Below are positions 52,175 to 60,814 of a DNA stretch of 64,000 nucleotides, one piece after another. The stretch's first letter is position 1. Each line of letters starts with the position of its first letter. A model generated the notes under the pieces. It had not been told where the DNA came from, made no database searches, and saw nothing but the letters and a program-made list of their open reading frames with translations. Both the position numbers and the translations under genes were made by a program. Origin of the DNA: Falsochrobactrum tianjinense (GTDB taxonomy: Bacteria > Pseudomonadota > Alphaproteobacteria > Rhizobiales > Rhizobiaceae); NCBI RefSeq assembly GCF_019100495.1, contig NZ_JAHRVA010000002.1, forward strand, positions 425,007-489,006, read 5' to 3'.

Positions 52175-53190
52175 TGACCGGAATGACTATTCTGACTGAA
52201 AGCGATCTCCGCCAGCTTGTGACGCTGGATCGCGAAAGCATTGCCTGCGTTGAGGATGCATTTCGGGCGCTCGCAGGTGGCGGCGTCCGCATGCCCCCGA
52301 TCCTGCGCCTTGATATTCCCGCCGAACGCGGCGAAGTCGATGTGAAGACCGCCTATATTCCGGGGCTGGACAGCTTCGCTATCAAGATCAGTCCCGGCTT
52401 TTTCAACAATCCATCTATCGGCCTTCCTTCAACCAATGGGTTGATGATTCAGTTTTCCGCTAAAACCGGCCTCATTGAAGCGTTGCTGCTCGATAATGGC
52501 TATCTGACTGATGTGCGCACCGCCGCAGCCGGAGCTGTTGCCGCAAAGTATCTCTCGCGCGAGAACACAAGCATCGCGACTGTTTTCGGCGCAGGCATGC
52601 AAGCGGGGCTGCAACTCGAAGCCTTGCTGCTCGTGCGCCCCATCACGCAAGCGCGGATCTGGGCGCGTGACATGGAAAAAGCGAAAAGTACGGCAAACGA
52701 TCTGTCAGCAAAGCTCGGCATTTCCGTTAAAGCCGTTGCCGATGCGCGCGAAGCCTGCCGGGGCAGCGATATTCTCATAACGACAACACCATCGGAACAA
52801 CCGCTGGTGCAAGCGGAGTGGCTGGAACCCGGCCAGCATGTGACCGCCATGGGCTCGGATGCCGAGCATAAAAACGAGATCGACCCAGCGCTTTTCCGTC
52901 GCAGCATCGTCTATGTCGCCGACAATCTCAGCCAGACGCGCAGGCTGGGCGAATTGCACCACGCTATCGCCGCCGGAATTGTCGAGACCAATGCCAGCTT
53001 CCCGGAACTCGGCCAGATCATTCTCGATGCCGAAACGTTCCGCCGCTCACCGGAAGACATTACTTTCTGCGATCTTACCGGCACCGGCGTTCAGGACACG
53101 GCGATTGCACGCCTCGCCACGCAACGCGCCATAGCCCGCGATGCAGGCATGAAAATCGATTCACGCAAAATTGCAGGAGCCATTCAATGA
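52174..53190 (+). CDS. eutC: Ectoine-utilisation protein EutC (ornithine cyclodeaminase family)
   Basis: A 338-residue NAD-dependent protein of the ornithine cyclodeaminase/mu-crystallin fold. AYIPGLDSFAIKISPGFFNN near residues 53-72, the nucleotide motif VFGAGMQAGLQLEALLLVRP near 134-153, and HVTAMGSDAEHKNEIDPALF near 223 are family marks. Its start overlaps the eutB stop by one base (TGATG). Ectoine and hydroxyectoine clusters consistently encode EutC beside EutB; its exact reaction is unsettled and it may act on hydroxylated intermediates. Confidence 0.88.
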   Translation: MTGMTILTESDLRQLVTLDRESIACVEDAFRALAGGGVRMPPILRLDIPAERGEVDVKTAYIPGLDSFAIKISPGFFNNPSIGLPSTNGLMIQFSAKTGLIEALLLDNGYLTDVRTAAAGAVAAKYLSRENTSIATVFGAGMQAGLQLEALLLVRPITQARIWARDMEKAKSTANDLSAKLGISVKAVADAREACRGSDILITTTPSEQPLVQAEWLEPGQHVTAMGSDAEHKNEIDPALFRRSIVYVADNLSQTRRLGELHHAIAAGIVETNASFPELGQIILDAETFRRSPEDITFCDLTGTGVQDTAIARLATQRAIARDAGMKIDSRKIAGAIQ

Positions 53191-54365
53191 GTGCGGAACT
53201 CAACTTCACCCGCGCAGAATATGATCAGCGGATTGCTAAAACTCGCCGCGCCATGGAGAAGGCAGGCGTCGATCTCATCATCGTCACTGATCCATCGAAT
53301 ATGCACTGGCTGACCGGCTATGACGGGTGGTCTTTCTATGTCCATCAATGCGTCGTGCTGGCCACGGACGGCGAGCCTATCTGGTACGGGCGCGGGCAGG
53401 ACGGCAATGGTGCAAAACGCACAGCATGGATCGCTCACGATAATATTGTCGGCTATCCCGACCATTATGTGCAATCCACCGAGCGGCACCCCATGGATTT
53501 GCTGGCCGCGACCATTGAGGGACGCGGCTGGGGCAACAGCACGATTGCGGTCGAATTCGACAATTACTGGTATACCGCAGCCGCCCATCACTCCTTGCAA
53601 AAGCACCTGCCGAATGCGCGTTTCAAGGATGCACAGGGCCTCGTCAACTGGCAGCGTGCTGTTAAAAGCCCGACCGAGATCGACTATATGCGCAAGGCGG
53701 GCCGCATTGTGGAAGCCATGCACCAGCGCATCGTCGAAAAGATCGAGCCGGGCATGAGAAAATGCGATCTGGTGGCTGAAATCTACGATGCGGGCATTCG
53801 CGGCGTTGATGGTTTTGGCGGCGACTATCCCGCCATTGTACCCCTATTGCCATCCGGCATCGACGCTTCGGCCCCGCACCTCACATGGAACGACCTGCCG
53901 ATGAAAACCGGCGAAGGCACGTTTTTCGAGATTGCCGGCTGCTACAAACGCTATCATTGCCCGTTGTCGCGGACGGTCTTTCTCGGCAAGCCGACACAGG
54001 CTTTCCTCGATGCGGAAAAGGCAACGCTTGAAGGCATGGAAGCCGGGCTTGCAGCCGCCCGTCCCGGCAATACATGCGAAGACATCGCCAATGGCTTCTT
54101 CGACATTCTCAAGAAGTACGGCATCGTCAAGGACAACCGCACCGGCTATTCGATTGGCCTTTCCTATCCGCCCGATTGGGGCGAGCGCACCATGAGTCTT
54201 CGTCCCGGCGACCGCACCGAATTGCAACCGGGCATGACCTTCCATTTCATGTCCGGCCTGTGGCTGGAAACCATGGGGCTGGAGATCACTGAAAGCATCG
54301 TCATTACGGATAAGGGCGTCGAATGCCTGTCCAGTGTGCCGCGCAAGCTGGTGGTGAAGGATTAG
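53187..54365 (+). CDS. doeA: Ectoine hydrolase (M24 peptidase fold)
   Basis: A 392-residue creatinase/prolidase-like hydrolase, also named EutD, that opens the ectoine ring to N-acetyl-diaminobutyrate. The N-terminal domain has DPSNMHWLTGYDGWSFYVHQ near residues 33-52. The pita-bread domain shows MRKCDLVAEIYDAGIRGVDG-type strands, GCYKRYHCPLSRTVFLG near 251 and LQPGMTFHFMSGLWLETMGL near 346-365. It overlaps eutC by ATGA and precedes doeB, which completes the hydrolysis-deacetylation pair. Confidence 0.92.
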   Translation: MSAELNFTRAEYDQRIAKTRRAMEKAGVDLIIVTDPSNMHWLTGYDGWSFYVHQCVVLATDGEPIWYGRGQDGNGAKRTAWIAHDNIVGYPDHYVQSTERHPMDLLAATIEGRGWGNSTIAVEFDNYWYTAAAHHSLQKHLPNARFKDAQGLVNWQRAVKSPTEIDYMRKAGRIVEAMHQRIVEKIEPGMRKCDLVAEIYDAGIRGVDGFGGDYPAIVPLLPSGIDASAPHLTWNDLPMKTGEGTFFEIAGCYKRYHCPLSRTVFLGKPTQAFLDAEKATLEGMEAGLAAARPGNTCEDIANGFFDILKKYGIVKDNRTGYSIGLSYPPDWGERTMSLRPGDRTELQPGMTFHFMSGLWLETMGLEITESIVITDKGVECLSSVPRKLVVKD

Positions 54366-54368
54366 GCG

Positions 54369-55388
54369 ATGATGCACACGACGCCACCGCCCCACCCCTC
54401 TTCGATCACGCCCACCGTCGATCTCGACCGTGACGGCGTGCAGCATGGCCATCTGAGACTGCCCTGGTCGCGTGACGATTCCGCCTGGGGTTCGCTGATG
54501 CTGCCGATCTGTGTCATCCGCAATGGCGACGGACCAACCGCACTTCTGACCGGCGGCAATCATGGTGACGAATATGAAGGCCCGGTCGCCCTTTACGATC
54601 TCGCCGTCAATCTTGCGCCCGAACGCATAAGCGGGCGCGTCATCATCGTGCCTGCCATGAATTATCCCGCCTTCATGGCCGGAACACGCACATCGCCCAT
54701 CGACAAAGGCAATCTCAATCGCAGCTTCCCCGGTCGCCCGGATGGAACGGTCACGGAAAAGATCGCAGACTATTTCACACGCTATCTTCTGCCCGCTGCC
54801 GATATCGTCATGGACTTCCATTCCGGCGGGCGCACGCTCGATTTCCTGCCCTATGCGGCGGCTCACGCTTTACCTGACAAGGCGCAGGAGGCCCGTTGCT
54901 TTGCTGCGGTCAAAGCGTTTTCGGCACCTTTTTCCATGCGGATGATCGAAATTGATGCCGTTGGCATGTATGATACGACCGCAGAAGAAGCAGGCAAATT
55001 ATTCGTCACTACAGAACTTGCAGGTGGTGGCACGATTTCAGCGCGTACGGCGGCAATTGCAAAGCGCGGAATTGGCAATCTTTTGCGCCATGCAGGCATT
55101 CTGGAAGGCGAGGTTGAGCTTTCACCGACCACATGGCTCGATATGCCTTCGCAGGATTGTTTCGGCTTTGCCGAGAACGATGGGCTTCTGGAACCGCTTG
55201 TCGATTTGGGGGCAACAGTTCGCACAGGCGACATCATAGCCCGCATTCATACGGTAAACCGCACCGGCAGGGCGCCGCAGGAATATCGCGCCGCGTTGGA
55301 TGGCATTCTCGCCGCCCGCCATTTTCCGGGGCTTATCAAGATGGGCGATTGTCTCTCGGTGATAGCCACAATCAGCGAGGCCCCGTAA
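54369..55388 (+). CDS. doeB: N-acetyl-L-2,4-diaminobutyrate deacetylase
   Basis: A 339-residue zinc deacetylase of the succinylglutamate desuccinylase/aspartoacylase family, also named EutE. Zinc ligands are likely His and Glu in GGNHGDEYEGPVALY near residues 60-74 and the His in DIVMDFHSGGRTLDFLP near 145-161. NRSFPGRPDGTVTEKIADYF near 117-136 is the substrate Arg region. It releases L-2,4-diaminobutyrate for DoeD. It begins 3 bases after doeA, with two adjacent ATGs. A 60-base gap follows before ehuB. Confidence 0.92.
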   Translation: MMHTTPPPHPSSITPTVDLDRDGVQHGHLRLPWSRDDSAWGSLMLPICVIRNGDGPTALLTGGNHGDEYEGPVALYDLAVNLAPERISGRVIIVPAMNYPAFMAGTRTSPIDKGNLNRSFPGRPDGTVTEKIADYFTRYLLPAADIVMDFHSGGRTLDFLPYAAAHALPDKAQEARCFAAVKAFSAPFSMRMIEIDAVGMYDTTAEEAGKLFVTTELAGGGTISARTAAIAKRGIGNLLRHAGILEGEVELSPTTWLDMPSQDCFGFAENDGLLEPLVDLGATVRTGDIIARIHTVNRTGRAPQEYRAALDGILAARHFPGLIKMGDCLSVIATISEAP

Positions 55389-55448
55389 ATATCTGAAGCA
55401 AAAGCCGGAGCAACAAACAACCGGCATCCATATAGAGGAGTGAACACA

Positions 55449-56312
55449 ATGCGCATGAAACTTCATACAATTTCCGCCCTGTTTTCCGCAGCAGCCGTCA
55501 TTGCCCTGGCCGTCCCGTCGCAAGCTGTCACGGTGGACGATCTCAAAAGCGCCGGTTTTGTTCGCGGTGCCACCGCCAACGAAGTGCCTTACGGCTATAT
55601 GGATGCAAGCGGTGCAGCCAAGGGCATTGGCCCGGACGTAGCAGCCGTAATCTTCAAGAAGCTCGGCCTGGAGGAAATAGAGTGGACCGTCACGCCTTTC
55701 GGCTCACTTATCCCCGGACTGAAGGCCAAGCGATTTGAGTTCGTAGCGGCCGAACAGGCCATCCTGCCTGAACGCTGCAAGCAGGTGCAGTTTAGCGTGC
55801 CGAATTCGAGTTACGGTGAAGGCCTTCTGGTCCCCAAGGGCAATCCGAAGAAAATTCATTCCTATGATGACATTAAGAAAGACCCCTCGCTGAAGGTCGC
55901 CATCGTATCGGGCGCGGACCAGATCGACTTCCTGCACGCCATGGGCATCGATGACACGCAGATCGTAATGCTCCAAGGGAATGCCGATGCGCCCTCCACC
56001 GTCCAGACCGGACGCGCGGACGCTTATGCCGCTACCGAACTGACAGTGGCGAAGCTGGTCGAAAATTCGCCGGAACTTGAGCAGGCTCATCCTTTCACCG
56101 ACCCTGTCGTTGATGGCAAGCCCGCAAGAAGTTTTGGCGCTTTCAGCTTCCGGCCCGAGGACAAGGATTTCTTCGCAGCCTTCAACAAGGAACTGATCGA
56201 GTTCAAGAAGACTGACGACTACTCGAAAATCCTCATGACCTACGGCCTGAGCGAAGAGAGTGTGGAGGCCGCACGCTCAGCAGATACGGAAAGCCTTTGC
56301 GCCGGAAAATAA
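55449..56312 (+). CDS. ehuB: Ectoine/5-hydroxyectoine-binding protein EhuB
   Basis: A 287-residue periplasmic binding protein (SBP_bac_3, amino-acid type). The signal peptide ends near SQA, then VTVDDLK. Ligand-domain features are GATANEVPYGYMDASGAAKG near residues 43-62, GLKAKRFEFVAAEQAILPER (conserved Arg), and NSSYGEGLLVPKGNPKKIHS near 120. GAGGAG 8 bases before ATG 55449 is preferred to the GTG at 55440. It is followed by the EhuC, EhuD and EhuA subunits and sits among degradation genes, so ligand identity is well supported by context. Confidence 0.9.
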   Translation: MRMKLHTISALFSAAAVIALAVPSQAVTVDDLKSAGFVRGATANEVPYGYMDASGAAKGIGPDVAAVIFKKLGLEEIEWTVTPFGSLIPGLKAKRFEFVAAEQAILPERCKQVQFSVPNSSYGEGLLVPKGNPKKIHSYDDIKKDPSLKVAIVSGADQIDFLHAMGIDDTQIVMLQGNADAPSTVQTGRADAYAATELTVAKLVENSPELEQAHPFTDPVVDGKPARSFGAFSFRPEDKDFFAAFNKELIEFKKTDDYSKILMTYGLSEESVEAARSADTESLCAGK

Positions 56313-56323
56313 TCGCCGTTATG

Positions 56324-56357
56324 CCTGCCGTTCCGTTCATTCGGGACGGCAGGTTTT
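56324..56357 (+). terminator. Intercistronic hairpin with T-rich tail between ehuB and ehuC
   Basis: CCTGCCGTTCCG and CGGGACGGCAGG pair with one wobble around TTCATT, followed by TTTTCTC. It lies 12 bases after ehuB and probably gives partial termination, so the binding protein is made in excess. Confidence 0.7.
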
Positions 56358-56384
56358 CTCTCATTCCTGCCGGGAGACGCCCAA

Positions 56385-57044
56385 ATGCATTGGACGGAAT
56401 ATCTTCCTGCCCTTTTTGAAGGCGCACAAATCACTGCTGTTCTCGCCTTGAGTTCAATGACGCTGGGCGCGATCATGGCATTTGCCGCCGGTATTGCCCG
56501 TTTTGCCGGTGGGCCGATCCTTTCTACGATTGCGGTCGTCTATATCGAGATCTTTCGCGGTACGTCCCTGCTGGTGCAGTTGTTCTGGCTTTACTACGCC
56601 CTGCCCCTGATGGGCGTTTCCTTCGACCCGATCACCACGGGGATCGTGGGGCTTGGCCTCAATATCGGCGCCTATGGCGCGGAGGTCGTGCGAGGTGCCT
56701 TGCAGGCTGTGCCCGAAGCCCAGCACGAGGCCGCGCGGGCGCTCAATTTCAGTAAAGTACATACACTGTTTCATGTCATCCTGCCGCAAGCCGTAGTGGA
56801 AATGATGCCTGCTTTCGGCAATCTTGCCATCCACAATCTCAAGGACACCGCACTCGCCTCGCTGATTGCGATCAGTGACCTGACCTTTCAGGCGCAGCGG
56901 CTGCGCAACCTCACGCTCGACAATGTGACGATCTATTCTCTCACGCTGCTGGGTTACTTCGCCATGGCGCTCGTCCTGTCCGCAGCTATCCGCTGGCTGG
57001 AACGGCGCCTGAAACGGCAAACGATGGTGGGGGGCTTCGCATGA
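56385..57044 (+). CDS. ehuC: Ectoine/hydroxyectoine ABC importer permease EhuC
   Basis: A 219-residue polar-amino-acid-type permease with about five helices. EIFRGTSLLVQLFWLYYALP near residues 52-71 and the EAA loop EVVRGALQAVPEAQHEAARA near 99-118 are typical of the His/Glu/Gln family. GGGAG precedes the ATG. Its stop overlaps ehuD by 4 bases. The name follows its position after ehuB and the family; EhuC and EhuD form a heterodimeric channel. Confidence 0.88.
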   Translation: MHWTEYLPALFEGAQITAVLALSSMTLGAIMAFAAGIARFAGGPILSTIAVVYIEIFRGTSLLVQLFWLYYALPLMGVSFDPITTGIVGLGLNIGAYGAEVVRGALQAVPEAQHEAARALNFSKVHTLFHVILPQAVVEMMPAFGNLAIHNLKDTALASLIAISDLTFQAQRLRNLTLDNVTIYSLTLLGYFAMALVLSAAIRWLERRLKRQTMVGGFA

Positions 57045-57733
57045 TCTACGGTTACGCTTGGGACACCACCACTTCGCTCTCTTTCGCCATCTCGATTCTA
57101 CCAATTCTGGCGATCGGGCTCACCGTAACGCTGAAAGCCGCTGCGGCAGGTTTCGCAATCGCGCTGGTTCTCGGCCTTGTCTTTGCACTTTTACGACGCA
57201 GCCGTTTCGTGTTCATATCCTGGCCGACCGTAGTGGTCGTCGAATTTCTGCGCGACACACCCTTGCTGGTGCAGCTTTTCTTCCTTTATTATGTCCTGCC
57301 GGTCTATGGCATCATATTGCCTGCCTTCCTCACCGGGGCTCTGGCGCTGGGATTGCAATATTCGGCCTATACGTCCGAAGTTTATCGCGGCGGTATCGAG
57401 GCCATTGCGCGCGGGCAATGGGAAGCGGCGCGGGCACTCAATCTCACGCCATGGCGCACCTATCGCAATATCGTCATTCCACAGGCCATACCCCGCATCA
57501 TACCGACTATGGGCAATTATCTGGTTTCGATGCTCAAGGAAACGCCGGTGCTTTCGGTCGTCAGCATTGTCGATATGCTCAATCTCGCCAACCTTATCGG
57601 AGACCGCACCTTTGAATATCTGGTGCCGCTATCAATGGTCGGCCTGATTTTCCTCATTCTGACACTTATCTGCTCGGCGGCTATTCGCCTGCTCGAACGC
57701 AATCTTCCAAAAAATGGGATCGCACTCAAATGA
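57041..57733 (+). CDS. ehuD: Ectoine/hydroxyectoine ABC importer permease EhuD
   Basis: A 230-residue paralogue of EhuC, with [20 protein letters not shown] near residues 67-86 and EAA loop [20 protein letters not shown] near 112-131. It has about five membrane helices. It overlaps both ehuC and ehuA by ATGA, giving tight coupling of the channel subunits to the ATPase. Confidence 0.88.
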   Translation: MIYGYAWDTTTSLSFAISILPILAIGLTVTLKAAAAGFAIALVLGLVFALLRRSRFVFISWPTVVVVEFLRDTPLLVQLFFLYYVLPVYGIILPAFLTGALALGLQYSAYTSEVYRGGIEAIARGQWEAARALNLTPWRTYRNIVIPQAIPRIIPTMGNYLVSMLKETPVLSVVSIVDMLNLANLIGDRTFEYLVPLSMVGLIFLILTLICSAAIRLLERNLPKNGIALK

Positions 57734-58494
57734 CCGAGGAAATTATCCACTTTCAGGATGTAACCAAACGCTTCGGAGCGCTGACAGTTCTGGACGGCTT
57801 CAATTTCTCGGTCACGACGGGCGAGAAAGTAACACTGATCGGCCCCTCGGGATCAGGTAAATCGACGGTGCTGCGTATCCTCATGACGCTGGAACCATTT
57901 CAGGAAGGAACGCTTGAACTCGCTGGAATACCCTATCACGAGCCGAACGGAAAAGGCCGGTTTCAGGCCAGCGAAGCCCATTTGCGCAAAATCCGCGCGC
58001 ATGTCGGCATGGTGTTCCAGAGCTTCAATCTGTTCCCGCATATGTCTGTTCTACGCAATATTATCGAAGCCCCGATCCATGTGCTGGGCATGAAGCGTGA
58101 CGAGGCGGAAGCCCGTGCACTCGATCTGCTTTCGCTTGTCGGGCTTTCCGATAAAAAGGATCATTTCCCCGCGCAGCTTTCGGGCGGTCAACAGCAACGC
58201 GTAGCCATTGCGCGCGCACTCGCCATGCGCCCGCGCGTTCTTCTGTTCGATGAACCGACATCGGCGCTCGATCCACAATTGGTGGGCGAAGTTCTGGCTG
58301 TCATACGCAGTCTGGCGCAGGAGCACGACCTCACCATGCTGCTTGTCACCCATGAGATGCGCTTCGCGCGCGAGGTTTCAGATCGGGTCTGCTTCTTCGA
58401 CAAGGGGCGTATCTGTGAGCAAGGAACACCCGACCAGATATTCCACACGCCCACGCAGGAGCGCACGAAAGAGTTCCTGCAATCGGTTCTTTAA
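57730..58494 (+). CDS. ehuA: Ectoine/hydroxyectoine ABC importer ATPase EhuA
   Basis: A 254-residue ATPase of the polar amino-acid importer class. Walker A is GPSGSGKST near residues 38-46, signature [15 protein letters not shown] near 151-165, Walker [14 protein letters not shown] near 170-182, and the H-loop Thr-His in [10 protein letters not shown] near 208. It ends with the usual [14 protein letters not shown]. It is the last gene of the uptake and degradation operon, convergent with enuR 12 bases away. Confidence 0.92.
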   Translation: MTEEIIHFQDVTKRFGALTVLDGFNFSVTTGEKVTLIGPSGSGKSTVLRILMTLEPFQEGTLELAGIPYHEPNGKGRFQASEAHLRKIRAHVGMVFQSFNLFPHMSVLRNIIEAPIHVLGMKRDEAEARALDLLSLVGLSDKKDHFPAQLSGGQQQRVAIARALAMRPRVLLFDEPTSALDPQLVGEVLAVIRSLAQEHDLTMLLVTHEMRFAREVSDRVCFFDKGRICEQGTPDQIFHTPTQERTKEFLQSVL

Positions 58495-58506
58495 GTATTC
58501 AACCGT

Positions 58507-59931
58507 TCAGGCGATCGAGCTTACATCATAGATAGGTGGCAATTGTGCGAAGGTTTCTCGGATTGTTTCAAGCGCGGCCCGCAAAGCCGAGCGTGACAAT
58601 CTTCCGCCCAGGCATATGCGAATTCCACCTTTGCTGCGGTCGCCGCCCACCACGAACGGATCGGAGGGCGTGACCGCCACGCCCTTGCTGGCCAGCGCAC
58701 GAACCAGGCCGTCTTCGGACCAGTTGCGCGGGATTCCCAGCCATGCGCAAAGCGACAACGGATTGCTGCCAAGGATATGCGCTCCGAGAATATCGCTCAC
58801 CAGCGCTTGCCGCGAGCGTAATTCGCTTCGCTGAAGCTCCAGAAGCTCGGTGGTGGTTCCGTCTTCGATCCATCGGCTTGCCATTTCAGCAACCAGATTG
58901 ATGCCGCTCCAGCTCGTCACCCGCAGGATAGATGTTACCCGAATGGAATAATGCGTGGGAACAACAAGATAGCCAGTCCGCAAGCCGGTCATGACGGTCT
59001 TGGTGAAGCTGGTGACAAAGAAGCCCAGTTCCGGCAGAAGTTCGGCCATGGAGGGCAATGGCTCTTCCAGAATAGGCTTGTAGACTTCATCCTCTATGAC
59101 GCATACGCCAAAGCGTCGCGCGATCCCGGCAATGGCGATGCGTCTTTGAGCCCCCATCAAATGGCCGGTCGGATTACCAAGGGTCGGAATGAGGACCAGC
59201 GCCCTTACGTCCCCTGCCGAGCAAGCTGCTTCGAATGCATCGGGCAGAATGCCCTGCTCATCGGTCGGCAGGCCGCGTAAGGTGAAACCGAGCACATTCG
59301 CCAGCCCTATGATGCCGTGATCGGTCAGGCTTTCGGTCAGCACGACCTCATCCGGCTGCACCACCGCAGCCACGGCGAGGAACAGCCCATGGGCCGCCCC
59401 GTTGGTAATGATGATGCGTCCAGGGTCGACGTCGACGGAAAGCCCGCGCAACCAGTCGCGTGCGATGGCTCGATGGCGGTCAAGTCCGGCAATAGGACGG
59501 CAGGGCCGCATGAAGATAGCATTCTCGCTCTGGCTAAGTTCGGCAAACAGCCGACGCGACGTGCTTTCATGCGCTTCCGTATAGACCGCGCGAATGATCG
59601 ACAGATCCGCGGCTCCGCTCGGGTCGCGGTCCAGCATGAAACTATCGGCGCGTTCCGTCACGCGATTGCAGACATAAGTCCCCCGCCCCACTTCGCCACG
59701 CAGATAGCCACGGCGTTCCGCTTCCTTGTAGCTGATGCTGACGGTCTGTACGGAAAGGCCAAGCTGGTGAGCCAGATCGCGATGCGTCGGCATCCGCATT
59801 GAAGGCTGGAGAATTCCTCTGTCCACGTCCTCGACGATTTTCTCGGTCAAAAGCCGGTGCTTGGTTATTCCCTTGCGCATTTCCAGCCGGGGCTGCCAGA
59901 AGTCCCCATCCGCACCGTCATGACAAGTCAT
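58507..59931 (-). CDS. enuR: MocR-type regulator of ectoine catabolism
   Basis: A 474-residue regulator with a winged helix (about 22-90; MRMPTHRDLAHQLGLSVQTV) and an aminotransferase-like domain. The PLP Lys is near 311 (VTSFTKTVMTGLRTGY), matching the Lys that in EnuR of Ruegeria holds PLP and is needed for sensing ectoine-derived diaminobutyrates. It is convergent with ehuA, whereas many relatives place enuR first in the cluster. AGGG 8 bases before the ATG supports this start. It most likely represses the eut/doe/ehu genes until inducer appears. Confidence 0.88.
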   Translation of the reverse strand: MTCHDGADGDFWQPRLEMRKGITKHRLLTEKIVEDVDRGILQPSMRMPTHRDLAHQLGLSVQTVSISYKEAERRGYLRGEVGRGTYVCNRVTERADSFMLDRDPSGAADLSIIRAVYTEAHESTSRRLFAELSQSENAIFMRPCRPIAGLDRHRAIARDWLRGLSVDVDPGRIIITNGAAHGLFLAVAAVVQPDEVVLTESLTDHGIIGLANVLGFTLRGLPTDEQGILPDAFEAACSAGDVRALVLIPTLGNPTGHLMGAQRRIAIAGIARRFGVCVIEDEVYKPILEEPLPSMAELLPELGFFVTSFTKTVMTGLRTGYLVVPTHYSIRVTSILRVTSWSGINLVAEMASRWIEDGTTTELLELQRSELRSRQALVSDILGAHILGSNPLSLCAWLGIPRNWSEDGLVRALASKGVAVTPSDPFVVGGDRSKGGIRICLGGRLSRSALRAALETIRETFAQLPPIYDVSSIA

Positions 59932-60074
59932 TCATTGACCCTACCAATTATCAAAACAATCATGACAATCTATCTGCTGGACAGTGCAGGTTGCAAGCCT
60001 AACTTCTATTAAGGCATTGGAGCTTCTCGCCACTGAGCGGCAGGTGAACCATATGCCGTGCCTGGATCACCTAC

Positions 60075-60103
60075 TTGACAGTTAATCAATCGATTGATTA
60101 ACT
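60075..60103 (+). promoter_or_regulatory. tetR promoter with overlapping 22-bp palindromic operator
   Basis: A consensus TTGACA (60075-60080) is followed directly by a perfect 22-bp palindrome (60081-60102: GTTAATCAATC and its mirror GATTGATTAAC). A weak -10 (TTAACT) lies 17 bases downstream. The operator fills the promoter spacer, as expected for autorepression. The predicted start falls at or next to the ATG. Confidence 0.75.
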
Positions 60104-60109
60104 AATACC

Positions 60110-60814
60110 ATGATTACACCAAGGCAAGACGAGCGGACCCAAGCGTCCCTATCCAGCGACCAGACGCGAATGGCCCTCATTCACGCGGCACTGCATCTTT
60201 TTGGATCAAAGGGCTTCGATGCAACCTCCACGCGTGAGATCGCCAGCATCGCCAAGGCGAATATAGGCTCCATCGCCTATCACTTCGGCAATAAGGAAGG
60301 GCTGCGGCTTGCCGCTGCCGATTATATTGTTGAAACGATGCAGAGTTTTGCCGGGCAGGCTCTGGGGCATTATGGGGGCATCGGCGCACCCGCTGAAACG
60401 AAAGAGGCCGCGCGTGAGCAATTACTTTCAGCGCTGGAACGCATGGTACATTTCATTGTGGCGCAGCCGGAAGCGGGCGAAATCGTCCAGTTTCTGCTGC
60501 GTGAACTGGCTCACCCAACCACTGCCCTCAATCGCATCTATTCCGGCGTATTCGAACCGACCCATCGCAGGCTTTGCGCCATATGGGAAGCAGCAACGGG
60601 CGAAGCGGCCGAAAGCGAGGGCGCGCGGCTTACCGTTTTCACCTTGATCGGACAGGTCATTTATTTCCGCATCGGGCAGGAAGCCGTGAAACGCCGTATG
60701 GGCTGGAAAGAGATCGGCCCTGCCGAAGCTGCCGCCGTTGCAACCATCACACGGCAGAATCTTTCGGCCATGTTTGCTGCCAGAGATGAAGCAGAAAAGG
60801 GAGATGCGGCATAA
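60110..60814 (+). CDS. TetR-family repressor with CerR-like C-terminal domain
   Basis: A 234-residue repressor. The helix-turn-helix covers residues 20-68 (GFDATSTREIASIAKANIGS then IAYHFGNKEGL). The C-terminal ligand domain (about 90-225; VHFIVAQPEAGEIVQFLLRE) resembles the DUF1956 domain of E. coli CecR (YbiH). No ribosome site is seen before the ATG, and the promoter places the transcript start near it, so the mRNA may be leaderless. It is first in an operon with an HlyD-like adaptor and an ABC-2 exporter, the same order as cecR-ybhGFSR, and likely represses it. Confidence 0.9.
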   Translation: MITPRQDERTQASLSSDQTRMALIHAALHLFGSKGFDATSTREIASIAKANIGSIAYHFGNKEGLRLAAADYIVETMQSFAGQALGHYGGIGAPAETKEAAREQLLSALERMVHFIVAQPEAGEIVQFLLRELAHPTTALNRIYSGVFEPTHRRLCAIWEAATGEAAESEGARLTVFTLIGQVIYFRIGQEAVKRRMGWKEIGPAEAAAVATITRQNLSAMFAARDEAEKGDAA

